Assembly: GCA_963779515.1 (NCBI GenBank)
Contig: CAVZYN010000018.1
Span: forward strand, 620,001 to 684,000
Source: CAVZYN01 sp963779515
GTDB taxonomy: Bacteria > Pseudomonadota > Alphaproteobacteria > Rhizobiales > Hyphomicrobiaceae
Reading direction: 5' to 3'
DNA length: 64,000 bases
The notes under the pieces are model-generated. The model was given only the letters and a program-made list of their open reading frames with translations, made no database searches and had not been told where the DNA came from. The position numbers and the translations under genes were made by a program. Every line of letters starts with the position of its first letter. Position 1 is the stretch's first letter. Below, piece by piece: positions 1 through 10,291 of the stretch.

Positions 1-992
1 TTGCGCCGATCCGTTGTAGTCGGCGGTCGGGATGTAGGACGCGCCGGCGAGTGCGGTGTTGATGGCGGCGGCTGTGCCGGAGAACGTCATGGTGGCATCG
101 GCGGTGCCATCACCGGTGGTGAAGGTGAGGCCGGCGATACCGGAGAGCGAGAACGTGCCGTTGGTGACGGCGACGGTGACGGTCAGAGTTCCGGTATCGA
201 CGTCGGCGACAGTGATGAGGTTGGAGTTGGCGGCCGAGAACACGCGGGCGGTGTCTTCCGTCGTCGCCTGCGCTCCGGGGACGGTGTTGGCCGGTGCGTC
301 GTTGACGGGGGATACGGTGAGGTTGACGGTTGCGGTCTCGGTGACGCCGCCCGAGGTGACGGTGTAGGTGAACGACGGCGTGCCGTTATAGTTCAGCGTC
401 GGCGTGAAGATCAGCTGGCCGCTGGCGTTGAGAGTGACGGATCCGCCTGTGACGGCGACGGCCGGTCCACCGGCGGTGATGGCGGTTCCGTTGACGGCGG
501 TGATGGTGTGGCCGGCGTTCTCGAAGGTGTCGTTGGTCGAGGACGGCGAGCGTCTGCGCGGTGCTGTCCTCGTTGAAGGTGTAGCTGTCGCCAGCGATAT
601 CGGCGTCGGCGCTGACGGTGAGTGCGACGGTGTTGACGACGGGCGGTGCGACGCCGTCATTGGTGGTGAGTGTGAGTTGCGCCGATCCGTTGTAGTCGGC
701 GGTCGGGATGTAGGAGGCGCCGGCGAGTGCGGTGTTGATGGCGGCGGCTGTGCCGGAGAACGTCATGGTGGCATCGGCGGTGCCGTCACCGGTGGTGAAG
801 GTGAGGCCGGCGATACCGGAGAGCGAGAACGTGCCGTTGGTGACGGCGACGGTGACGGTCAGAGTTCCGGTATCGACATCGGCGACAGTGATGAGGTTGG
901 AGTTGGCAGCGGAGAACACACGCGCGGTGTCTTCGGTCGTCGCCTGCGCTCCGGGGACGGTATTGGTCGGCGCGTCGTTGACGGGGGATACA
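1..992. repeat. Near-identical direct repeat inside the giant protein gene
   Basis: Bases 1-316 and 677-992 match with only about a dozen differences. Other repeats in the gene are clearly more diverged, so this pair looks recently duplicated or homogenised. The spacing is 676 bases, which is 225 codons plus one, and the extra base coincides with the frameshift near 535-536. The repeated segment encodes an Ig-like unit (GTLTVTVAVTNGTFSLSG). More copies may lie beyond base 1. Confidence 0.9.
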
Positions 993-3900
993 GCAATCGT
1001 CGAAACAGCGGCGAGGCTTGTCAACACGCCGTCAGACAAAGTGAACGTCAGCGTCCGATTGCCAGCGGTTGGCGCTTCGCTGCTATTGCGATAACTCACC
1101 CCGCGAACGAGTGTATCGAGATCCGCTTGCGGCATGACCCCGCCACCTGAGCGGGTGATGGCAAACGTGCCAGTCGCCGTGTTGAACGCGACCGTGAATG
1201 TCGTCGCTCCGACAGTCACTGTTGTAGGGCCGGCATTGGCGTTGGTTGGGAAGTCGGTCCCGCCGATGCGGACGATTTCACTCGCTCCATCGGCACGTCC
1301 GGCGATCACGATGCCGAGCGATAGCAAGTCGTTCTGCGCAATGTCGCTGACATCGGCGTCGATGTCGGCGACGAGGACGGCCGCGCTGTTTTCGGTGTAC
1401 GTAACGGACCAGCCCCGATCATTGGCGCCGCCGCCCGAGTTGTTGGGGTCGAGGTTAATCGTAGGCCGCCGGTTAATGGAAATGGCGACGGTGTCGACGT
1501 CCTGCTCGGAAGTTGCGGTGCCTGTGAGACCCGGATCGTTACCGGTATTGCCGAGGTCGTTCGTCGTGATGGTGAGCGTGTCGGTCAGGGACGTGTCGGC
1601 AGCTGGTGTATATTGAAGTCCAGCCAGAGCTGTATTGATGGCGGCGACCGTACCGGAGAACGTCATGGTGGCATCGGCAGTACCATCGCCGGCGGTGAAT
1701 GTGAGACCCGTAACGCCCGAGAGCGTCAGCGTGCCATTGGCAACCGCAAGCGTGACACGGACGGTCGCGGCGCCTGCATCGACATCGGCGATGGAGACGA
1801 GGTTGCCGTTGGCTGAGCTGAACGTGAGGACGCTGCCGTCATTGACGGACTGCGCGGCCGAGACGGTGTTCACCGGCGTATCGTTGACGGCAACAACCGT
1901 GATTGTCGTCGTCGCGGTATTGCTGTTCGAGACGCCGTCGTTAACGACGACAGTAATTGTGCGATTTGTCGTGTTGGGATTGTCAGCGGTGTTCTCGAAC
2001 GTGACCAGTTCGATCGCATCCGCGTATTGCGCGCGCGAGAACGAACCAGTGAACGTCACCAGGCTGTTCGTTCGCGTCCAAGAAATTCCACTGGCGAGCG
2101 TGCCGCTGGCGGCCGCCGAGCCATCGACGAGTAGCCGGTCTCCCGTTTGCGGTGTCGTCAGCGTAATTGTCGCGCTTTCGATCGCAGTATCACTGCTATC
2201 GAAGATCGAACTGTCGGTATCGGCAATCGAGACGGCGGCGCCGTTTTCGGTGTAGGTGGCGGTCCAATTGTTATTGGCGGTATCGGCGGTTGTCGTGGTC
2301 GTGACCGTTGTGCGCGTGCTGGTGACGCCAACGTTGTCGATCGCGATGTAGTCCGTTCCAGCACCGGTCGAACCATTGCGATAGAGGAACCGTAACGTCC
2401 CCGAACTGGTGATCGGCCCGCCGGTCGCACCGGCCAAGTTGATGGTGATCGATGAAAGCGCACCAGTCGTGGCATTGGCGACGGAGTTCGTTGTCGCGGG
2501 CCCTGTTGCGCCGTTCTGATAGGTCCAGGTTCCAGTGAGTCCAGCCTGATTCTGCGTTCCGGTCTCAAACGTCTCGAACGTTGCGTAAGTTACGCCATTG
2601 TAACTGACCACCAACTGATTGTCCGTCGTTGGCGTCGTAATGTCGAAATTTTGCCAGGCGAGACCAAATGTAATGGCGGTGATGGCGTCGGTAGTCGTGG
2701 CAACGCTGACGGTATTGGCAGTGGTGGTCGTCGTGGTGGTCGGGCCAATCGCCGTCACGCCGTAGCTGAGCGTCGCATTTGCACCTGGATTTGTAGTCCA
2801 AAGCCAACGTCCATCCGTACCGTTGAGCACGACTGCGCCTGCGGCATTCGTCGTGCCTTCGACCCAAGGTGAAGGGGGAGTAGCCTGGGCAGTGGTCCCA
2901 AAGCCTCCATTCGCGGCACTGATAAGGCCAGACGTAGTGTTGGCGCTACCGACGTTCGTAGTCGGACCCGAATTCAAATCCACAATGGGAGCAGACGCGG
3001 CCACGACGGTGAACACAACGTTGTCCACGTCCGTCAGCGCGCCGCCGCCGCCAATGTTGCCGCCGTCATTGGTCGTGACGGTCAACGTAACGGCGCCTGT
3101 CGATCCCCATGTGAATGTGGGGGCATTCGAGACCAGGAACGTGTTGATGGCGGTAATGGTACCTGTGAGCACGATCGAGCCGGAGCCACTTCCGGTTACA
3201 GTGACACCACCACCGGAAACAGCTGTCAGCGTGCCAGCCGATACTGCGAGCGTCGTCGTAACGTTGACGTCTCCGGCCGCGCGATCAGGATCGCTGATCG
3301 AAAGCCCGATGATGCGGTTCGGCGATGAGAATGAGAAGGAAGCCGGAAGAGAGTTGACTGGTGCATCGTTGACGGCATTGACCGCAATCGTCGACGTCGC
3401 AACCGCACTGTTCAGCTGCCCATCGTTGACGACAAAGCCCAACGTGCGACTGCCAGTGATGATTTCGTCGCCGGTATGCCGATAGGTGAAACTCCGCATG
3501 AAGTCTTCGACGGCGGCATCCGATATTTCGGACCCGGGAGCCGCGTTGATGACGGAGACGGCGGCCGCACCGTCGTAGGTGACGACAAAGTTCGTTGTAC
3601 CGATAAGGACGTTGGTCGTTTGCGCAATGCCGAATGTAAAGTCGGAGCCGCCAATGTTGAGAATTTCTCTGCCTGAGCTGAGAAATCCACCAAGCGATAC
3701 GCTGATCGACGCAAAGCTGATGTCGGTCGTATCTGTCACGACTGCTGTCGCGCCAACCACGGCAACCGCAGCCGCGCCTTCGGTGTATGTGGCAGCAAAA
3801 CCCGTTCCAGCTGTGCCACCGTTCAAATCGACGACAGGGGCTGTGTTGTTGGCAATATCGACATGTACGAATCCGACGGCGGTTGAGCCCGTTCCATCAG

Positions 3901-5677
3901 AGATCGTATAGGTGAAGGTCTCGCCACCTGCGGGAATAGTGGCCGGAGGCGTATAGAGCAATTGCCCGCCGGCAGTCAGCTGCACTGTTGCGCCTGACCC
4001 GAGCGTGATTGCTGGACCGCCGGCTGTGATGGCCTTGTCGGCCACGTGTGTGATGGTCAGTGGATCGTTCTGAGTGTCGGTATCGTTCGCCAAGGCATTG
4101 ATGGTGACGGCGGTCCCGGGTGCGGTGCCGGCAAAGTCGGTGTTGGCAATTGTCTCGGCCTGCAAGCTGTTTTCGCGCACGAACAAATAGGAGTCGAGGG
4201 ACGCGTCGCCAATATCGGCCACACCAATGCGGATCGAGTTGGTAACGCCAACATTGACGTCGGCGACCAGCGTCATGGTGACGGTGAAGCCATCAAACAC
4301 AACGTTGAATGCGCTTCCATTAACTGGATTGTTGATAAACAATGATGGGTTGGAGGAATCGAAAGTGCCGTTGCCCGGGTTAGGGTCTCTGTTTTGATCG
4401 GGCGTTCCAGCGGTTGGCGTGAATGTGCCGGCCTGATTGACCGTGTTGATGGCAATCGGTGTGCCGCTTGGCGTCAGCGAAACATGCGATCCGTTGACCC
4501 AGACACCAAGCGCGTCGTTGAATTGTGCATAGACGTATTCGTTGTACTCTTCAGATCCGAAAGTGAACTGCAGGGTGATCCGGCTGCTGTTGGGTATGAA
4601 GTCGATCGAAACAAAAGAAGAATCGAACGAAGTGGTGCCGCCAAGACTGGTGAATTCGGCATCAGTACCTGTGCTCGGCGAGTTGAAAGTTGTGTTGTCG
4701 GCTGCATTGGCTTGCGCGATGTCGCTGGTCCGCCCGCTGGTAAAGACGACACCAGTGTCGTAAGCCAACCACTCGGCGGGATACCCCGTGGCGCCGGTAA
4801 AGAGGCCGGCTTGTGTATTGTCGCCTGAAAAGGTCGCAGCGACAACGGTAACACCGGCCCCAGCAATGTTGTTGGCGAGCGTTGTCGCGGTAACAGTCGT
4901 TCCATCGACATTCGTGATGGCAATTGGGTTGAGCAGTTGCTCCCAGTTCACGGCCGCGAAGGCCTGAACGTTGATCGTACCGGCCTGGTACTCCAGGTCC
5001 CAGTCGCCGCCATGGGCTGCGGAGCCCGTCAAATCCTCCGAGGCAGCGAGATCGGCCTCGGTAAGCGCTGCGAACCTGTCAACAAATGCCTGCCCGTCCG
5101 GCCCGGCGGCAACGTCACAGCCATATATGAGGATGTCGCCGCTCTCTGAAAGCGACCGGCCAATAGCGGCGATGTCCGCGGCGTGCGCTGAAAGCGTGTC
5201 TGCCGTTACAACTTCCCCACCGAGATAAAGACGGCCAGCGGCACCGTGAGAGATAATGTGGATTTGCGCGACATTTGAGCGGCCGTCCAGATATTCAGCA
5301 ATTTGCGTCAATCCAGAGCGATCAGCGTCGAGCAAGACGATCTCTGCCGACGGATCGATACCAGAAATGAGCGCGGCGATATCTGCAACGCCCCGATCAA
5401 TAAAAACGATCGGAGCTGAACTATGGTCAGGAGATGTCAAGACAGCAACGGACGCATCACTATCTGCCACAGACGGCTCAACTGTTGGAACACTATCCAC
5501 GAGCGCGTCCGGCTCCGCGACGTGCTCGGCGACTTCAAGCATGGCCGCATCGAATGCCATGCGCTGCTCCAGCACCCGATAAAGTAAGGCCGCACTCGGC
5601 TTTTGAGCCACTTTGGCCGCTGACTGCCGAGGGCCGCGAGCAAACCGATTGAGAATAGGCTGTAGAAGCGTTTTCAT
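1..5677 (-). CDS. Giant DUF4347 / choice-of-anchor-L repeat surface protein (3' end off window, one frameshift)
   Basis: Probably a very large exported surface or adhesin-like protein. The N-terminus has the motif LEQRMAFDAA, a variant of the LEPR-XLL motif of giant secreted proteins. Next comes a DUF4347 domain (roughly residues 85-250, with IHIISHGAAG and ILIYGCDVA), then a choice-of-anchor-L domain (roughly 255-505, with FTFGSEEYNEYVY). After that are many Ig/cadherin-like repeats containing NDAPVN, VNDGVSNS and TYTENGAAV motifs. No C-terminal secretion signal can be seen because the gene runs past base 1. ATG 5677 is preferred, giving MKTLLQPILNRF; ATG 5722 is an in-frame alternative. An extra base near 535-536 (plus strand) breaks the frame; correcting it lets the repeats continue in register to base 1. 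It lies downstream of the TolC/HlyD/M50 operon on the same strand, so it is the likely cargo (inference). Confidence 0.85.
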
Positions 5678-5919
5678 GACAATCTCGTCAAATGCCGGGT
5701 ATGCGCTGTCATGCGCATACACTCCGCCAATTAACGACGCTCTATGATTGTAATTAATAAAAATATAACATTGTTCTCAGTCGAAACAGAAGAGTGCCGA
5801 ATTATAAAGATAGTGTTGGTGCGGTATTCAATGATATCGCTCGAATTTAATAAAATACTGATGGCCATGCGCCAAAACAATAGTCAATACAACCAATAGA
5901 GTTCAGTTCGTAAAATTAC
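5678..5919 (-). promoter_or_regulatory. AT-rich leader of the giant protein gene
   Basis: About 240 bases between the end of the M50-HlyD gene and the start of the giant protein. It is markedly AT-rich compared with the GC-rich neighbours, with runs such as attaataaaaatataacatt near 5753-5772. This suggests the giant gene has its own promoter or leader. I could not find a convincing pair of -35/-10 boxes with proper spacing, so the promoter is inferred from composition only. Confidence 0.4.
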
Positions 5920-8052
5920 TCAAAAACCGCTCTCGCGAATAACAACCCTGGCAATTTGACTGAAGGTACAAATCAGCAAGCTCTCGGATCGCCCCTCTAA
6001 GATGACGACGCCGCGGTGCCGTTGGGTCAGTTCATATATGGGGCCCGTGACGGTCATGGTGATAGGGTACCAGGCGGCCACCGGTGAAAGTGTGCGCCGA
6101 TCCTTTGCTTGGATCGAAATGGTGCCACCGAACCGGGTTGTGAGTTCTGGGAGATCAATCGTTGACGCTCCGACCCCGGTGATGTCGGAAACAGAAACTT
6201 GAAGTGGGGTCTTCGGGGCGACGTGTGTGACGAAGCGCCCAGCCACACCGGTCCGAATCCGCTCAACGTCGCTTTCGAGAATGTAGCCACGCACGACATG
6301 GCTGGATCCCGAGATCAAGATCGCAATTGGCTCCGAACGGCCAATGGCACGGCCTGCGTGCAAAGCAGGATTGAGATCCACAACAATGCCTGCAGTCGGA
6401 GCGCGAATGGACAACTCGTCCCGCTCCCTGTGCAACCCCTCGAGTTTCGTCGAGAGCAGCGTCAACTCACGATCAAGCACGAGAGACTCGGTTCGATCGA
6501 CGAGATCTGCCGCCGTGCGAGCTCGTCGCAGGCGCACGAGTTTGATACCGACCTCTGCGAGGCGGATGTCAAGTTCGAGCTGCGGCGACGTAAGCGAAAC
6601 GAGAAGTGTGTTTGCTTCAACGCGTTCTCCCTCCGCGACATGCACCGCCAGAACGTCTGCAGGTCTCAATGGGAAAAGTCGCGTCACCTCAGCGGCCTCT
6701 ACGATCGCCGGAGCTGAAACGTGTGTCGACCATGGCACTGCTGTCAACATGAAGGCGGTTGCCAAGCCTGCAGCGGTCAGTCGCCAACGGCGTCCGGCCA
6801 ATATCTGCTTTCGCATCGACCACCACTGCGCCATCTCCTCGAAGATCGGCTTCGCCACGAATACAGCGATCTCGACCGCAAATAGGAGAATGCCGAGCAG
6901 CTTGAATGTCGTGACGTAGACTAGGATCGCAATGCCGATGAACAACAAGAAGCGGTAGATCCAGGTGGCCCAAGCATAGATGATCAGGAAGTTGACTTTC
7001 CCGCGAGGCAATTGCTCCGGGCAGGCCACACCCAGTGCAAACAAGATCTCGCGAATGCGCCAACGGGCAAGCGCGAAGCTGCGAGTTTGAAGATTGTCAA
7101 CCTGAACCAGGTCCGAAAGGAGATAATATCCATCAAATCGAGCAAACGGATTGAGATTGATGCCGAGGCTGATGACCCAGCCGACACACGCGACCGCAAA
7201 AGCGGCGCTGCGCAGCGTCCCATCGGGGAGAAACACCCATAAAAAAGTTGCGAGAACTGCCAGCGCGAGTTCCGCGAGAATGCCCGCACTGTCCACCAAA
7301 ATGCGTTGCCAGCGCTCCTTCAGCTTCCACGCGTCGGTCACATCTGCATATGGCATGGGGGCCAGCAGCATGAATGCAACGCCCATTGTCGGCACGCTGC
7401 AGCCAAACTTCGTCGCTGCGTAAGCATGACCGAGTTCGTGAAAGATTTTGGTCGCAAGCAGCACTGCACCAAAGGCAACAGCGCCCTCGAGGCCATAAAA
7501 GTGCTGGAAGGTCGCATAAAACCCGTCCCACTGGCGCGAGACTAAGTAGAGACTGAGCCCTCCAACGGCGAGCAAAATGAAAGCAGCAGTGCGCGAGAGC
7601 ATCGGTGCCACAAGCGGCATCGTTGAGCGCAGGAAGCGCTCGGGGCGCACGAGTGGTACCGCAAGAAACAAGTAGTTATGCAAGAGCCATGATGACCAGC
7701 CGTGTTTCTTGGCTGCGGCCGACTGTGCATAGTGCTGCCAGCCGCCTTGCGGCGGGCTGCGCGCCAGGTTGTTCTGGTGCAGGAATCCGATGAACGATTT
7801 GATCTCGCCAAGGTCCATGGCGCGCCCCAACGCGTGCGATGCCGCCGCAGCGAGACTTTCAGCGGTCGTATGGGATGGCCATAAGGCAAGCAGCTGATAC
7901 GTCGCCTGATCCAACTTGATGTAACGATGTCCGAGCGCATCGTAAATCAGCCAGCTCGGCGAACCATCGACCTGAGCTGGCCCATCGAGCAGCTGCAGAT
8001 CATCACGCAGTGCTGGCAAGCTCGTCGAAGCGGGCTTTGGCGCCTCCTTCAT
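5920..8052 (-). CDS. PqqD-like / M50 site-2 protease / HlyD adaptor fusion
   Basis: A three-part inner-membrane protein of 710 residues. Residues about 15-95 resemble a PqqD-like winged-helix domain. Several membrane segments follow, with the zinc-metalloprotease motif HELGH near residue 205 and the second M50 motif NPFARFDGYY near 305, so the catalytic ligands look intact. After a last membrane segment near 425-445, residues about 446-700 form an HlyD/biotinyl-lipoyl adaptor with a coiled hairpin (RDELSIRAPTAGIV). ATG 8052 overlaps the upstream stop as ATGA; an ATG at 8064 would add four residues. It is last in a four-gene coupled operon and next to the giant repeat protein. Known family members couple intramembrane proteolysis and adaptor folds. 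Its role in export or maturation of the giant protein is inference. Confidence 0.88.
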   Translation of the reverse strand: MKEAPKPASTSLPALRDDLQLLDGPAQVDGSPSWLIYDALGHRYIKLDQATYQLLALWPSHTTAESLAAAASHALGRAMDLGEIKSFIGFLHQNNLARSPPQGGWQHYAQSAAAKKHGWSSWLLHNYLFLAVPLVRPERFLRSTMPLVAPMLSRTAAFILLAVGGLSLYLVSRQWDGFYATFQHFYGLEGAVAFGAVLLATKIFHELGHAYAATKFGCSVPTMGVAFMLLAPMPYADVTDAWKLKERWQRILVDSAGILAELALAVLATFLWVFLPDGTLRSAAFAVACVGWVISLGINLNPFARFDGYYLLSDLVQVDNLQTRSFALARWRIREILFALGVACPEQLPRGKVNFLIIYAWATWIYRFLLFIGIAILVYVTTFKLLGILLFAVEIAVFVAKPIFEEMAQWWSMRKQILAGRRWRLTAAGLATAFMLTAVPWSTHVSAPAIVEAAEVTRLFPLRPADVLAVHVAEGERVEANTLLVSLTSPQLELDIRLAEVGIKLVRLRRARTAADLVDRTESLVLDRELTLLSTKLEGLHRERDELSIRAPTAGIVVDLNPALHAGRAIGRSEPIAILISGSSHVVRGYILESDVERIRTGVAGRFVTHVAPKTPLQVSVSDITGVGASTIDLPELTTRFGGTISIQAKDRRTLSPVAAWYPITMTVTGPIYELTQRHRGVVILEGRSESLLICTFSQIARVVIRESGF

Positions 8053-9491
8053 AGGCCGGTCCACTGCCGCAATGCCGCGATGGGCCGTCGAAAAAGATAG
8101 AAGCCCAGGGAAACGGTCTCCCCAAAGAGCTGGGCAGTGCCACGGACGCCCAAGCGCGGCCGATGCGAAGGCGGCCCATCGATCTCGGCTGTCACACGGA
8201 AGGCCAGGATGTCACCATCGTGGACACGAGCTTGATAGTCAGACCGCACGACCTTGGCCTCGAGGGGGCGTAGTGGGTCGGAGTCCAGGAATAGCTTTGC
8301 GCGCGCACCATTGCGCAAAATGATTGCATCAGCGACCGGCACGAAGATGCGGGCTTCGAACTTTGCCGGGTCAGCTATTTCCATGACGCGCTCGCCGACC
8401 GCGACCGGCCTGCCGATCAGTTCCTTCTTGTCCGAGAACACGGCAAAGCCGGCGCGCGGCGACTTCAGTTCGGTTCGCGCCAGCATGGCGATTGCGGCAT
8501 CGCGCTCAGCTGTCTTGAGCTCGAGCTCCGACGTGGCGATGGCAAGTTCGTGGCGTCCTCGTACATCCACAAAAGCGAGCTGAGACGATTTCTTGAGCTT
8601 CGCCTCGGTAACGAGCACCTCGCGTTCGGCAACTTCCAGACGGTTTCGCAGCATCGTATCGGCCAGCCGGCCAAGCAATTGGCCTTCAGACACCAGGGCA
8701 TTTGGTGAGACGACAATGTCGTCGATCGCCCCGTCAATGGAGGCCGTCACGACAAATGCATCTTTGGCGCCGATTTCCAGCGGGGCGAGCGTCGTCAGAG
8801 CAACCGGCCAGAACGCAAGCGCAGCCGCGACCGCTGTGCTTGCAAGCAGCCAATATTTGTTGGGGCGCAACGCGGCGAATGGCTGGCGCTGCATACGGGC
8901 AGCTGCCATCGCAAATGCGTAAGCATCGGCAAGCCTCTTTGCGATTGCGATATCAGCGTCGAGCCAGGGGATCTCTCGCGCGAGCAAGAGGCCCGCCATC
9001 GGGTTTCCAGAACGATCCTTGAGCGGAACCCAAAGCAATTCGCCGAGCGGATACGTGCGCAGCATTTTGTCGCCCGGGTCCGAATAAGCAGCGGCTGTGA
9101 ACTCCTGAACTGCTGTGGCATCGGCATCCGTTCGAAGTCGCCGCACGATGCGCTCGATCCATTGAATGAGCGGCGTCGCACGATCGACGGTTGCGTAGCT
9201 CGACACTGTTTCGACGATCGAATCCCCTGTCGCCGGAACGCTCAGTACGAAAACCTGCTGAGCCCGCGTCAGTTTGCGCGTTTCATTCGCGATCAAGTAG
9301 AGCAGCTCACGCTCGTTGGCTGCGCGGCGTACGTCTTCCTCGAGCTTCAGCAGCGCCGCGAGTGCCGCGCGAGCATCACCAGCGACCAGCTGTGGAGCTT
9401 CGACTGTTTGTGAGGAGCCGTGCGGCTGCGTTTTTCCAGCAGGACCCGAAGGCGCGCGAGTGAGCCGAGTTTTTCCTTGCGCGTCGCTCAT
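8049..9491 (-). CDS. GAF domain-HlyD adaptor fusion
   Basis: A 480-residue protein with a cytoplasmic GAF-like domain at about residues 50-195 (ELLYLIANETRKL ... LGELLWVPLKDRSG). One membrane segment lies near 212-235, followed by a periplasmic HlyD/membrane-fusion part at about 240-450 with a coiled hairpin and the motif RTELKSPRAGFAVF. The N-terminal 35 residues are polar and low in complexity. The ATG at 9491 overlaps the stop of the upstream adaptor as ATGA, and its own stop overlaps the M50-HlyD start in the same way. A GAF domain on an adaptor suggests that export could respond to a small cytoplasmic ligand, but no ligand can be named. Confidence 0.85.
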   Translation of the reverse strand: MSDAQGKTRLTRAPSGPAGKTQPHGSSQTVEAPQLVAGDARAALAALLKLEEDVRRAANERELLYLIANETRKLTRAQQVFVLSVPATGDSIVETVSSYATVDRATPLIQWIERIVRRLRTDADATAVQEFTAAAYSDPGDKMLRTYPLGELLWVPLKDRSGNPMAGLLLAREIPWLDADIAIAKRLADAYAFAMAAARMQRQPFAALRPNKYWLLASTAVAAALAFWPVALTTLAPLEIGAKDAFVVTASIDGAIDDIVVSPNALVSEGQLLGRLADTMLRNRLEVAEREVLVTEAKLKKSSQLAFVDVRGRHELAIATSELELKTAERDAAIAMLARTELKSPRAGFAVFSDKKELIGRPVAVGERVMEIADPAKFEARIFVPVADAIILRNGARAKLFLDSDPLRPLEAKVVRSDYQARVHDGDILAFRVTAEIDGPPSHRPRLGVRGTAQLFGETVSLGFYLFRRPIAALRQWTGL

Positions 9492-10291
9492 TCTTCCCCG
9501 TCGGTCCGAGAAAAACGTGCCGTCCCGCTCATTCCCGGCAGGATGCCAGGTGTCCCTGGTCCGTGAGCGTCAAATTCCCCGATCACCTTGATCGTCTGGC
9601 TGACGCCCTCGACGGCCGCACCGATCCGCACCACACGGCCAGCCAATATTGATTTCGTTTCATCGACTTCAAATTCGAAGCGCGCGGCCTCGCGCAGCCA
9701 ACGGAGCCAGTTTGAGGGCAGGATCAGCTCGATCCGGAGCTTTCCATCCTCAATGATGGTGAGGAAAGCACGGCCTGCCGCGGGGATCTCGAACTGATTA
9801 ATCGTCAGTTCGGCAATTCGGCCGTTGAACGGCGCTTTGATTTCGCAAAGATCCAGCCGCACACGCAGTGCCTCGGCCTCGGCCGCCGCCTTGTCCACCC
9901 GGGCGAGTGAGATCTCGAGATCGTGCTTGCCGATCGCCTTGTGTCGCTCGAGATATTGATTGCTCTCGAGTGCGGATTTCATTTCGCGGTGTTGCGCGAG
10001 GAGTGACGCGTGCTCGGCCCTGTGCTTGCGGCAGTCGAACGCAACCAGCAGATCCCCTGTCTTGAAGCGCTCACCCTCCTCGAACCCGATCTTCGAGACA
10101 ACAGCCACCAACTCCGTTGCGATTGCGGCCTGCTGCACCGGACGAATGATGCCACGCGCACAAAGGCATCCCTCCTTGGGGCCCGCAGCGCCCGCTGCCC
10201 CGACAAGTGCCGAGCCCAGAAAGCCTAGCAGCCCGGCGAGTGTCGACCGGGCTTGCAGGACTGAACGGATCTGACTTCGTTCGTGTGTCAT
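9488..10291 (-). CDS. HlyD-family periplasmic adaptor
   Basis: A 267-residue membrane-fusion adaptor. An N-terminal hydrophobic segment (about residues 13-31) could be a signal anchor. It is followed by a lipoyl half-motif (VVSKIGFEEGERFKTGDLL), a coiled hairpin and the second half-motif (LCEIKAPFNGRIAEL), then a beta-barrel region ending in LPGMSGTARF. I chose ATG 10291 because it overlaps the TolC-like stop as ATGA; a longer reading to 10435 would overlap the TolC gene by nearly 150 bases. It is one of three HlyD folds in this operon and the only one without an extra domain. It presumably bridges an inner-membrane partner to the TolC-like protein. Confidence 0.88.
   Translation of the reverse strand: MTHERSQIRSVLQARSTLAGLLGFLGSALVGAAGAAGPKEGCLCARGIIRPVQQAAIATELVAVVSKIGFEEGERFKTGDLLVAFDCRKHRAEHASLLAQHREMKSALESNQYLERHKAIGKHDLEISLARVDKAAAEAEALRVRLDLCEIKAPFNGRIAELTINQFEIPAAGRAFLTIIEDGKLRIELILPSNWLRWLREAARFEFEVDETKSILAGRVVRIGAAVEGVSQTIKVIGEFDAHGPGTPGILPGMSGTARFSRTDGEE

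Noticed and set aside
1..576. Plus-strand Gly-rich frame opposite the giant protein gene
   Set aside because: It is the shadow of the Ig-like repeat unit on the minus strand, which has clear domain motifs.
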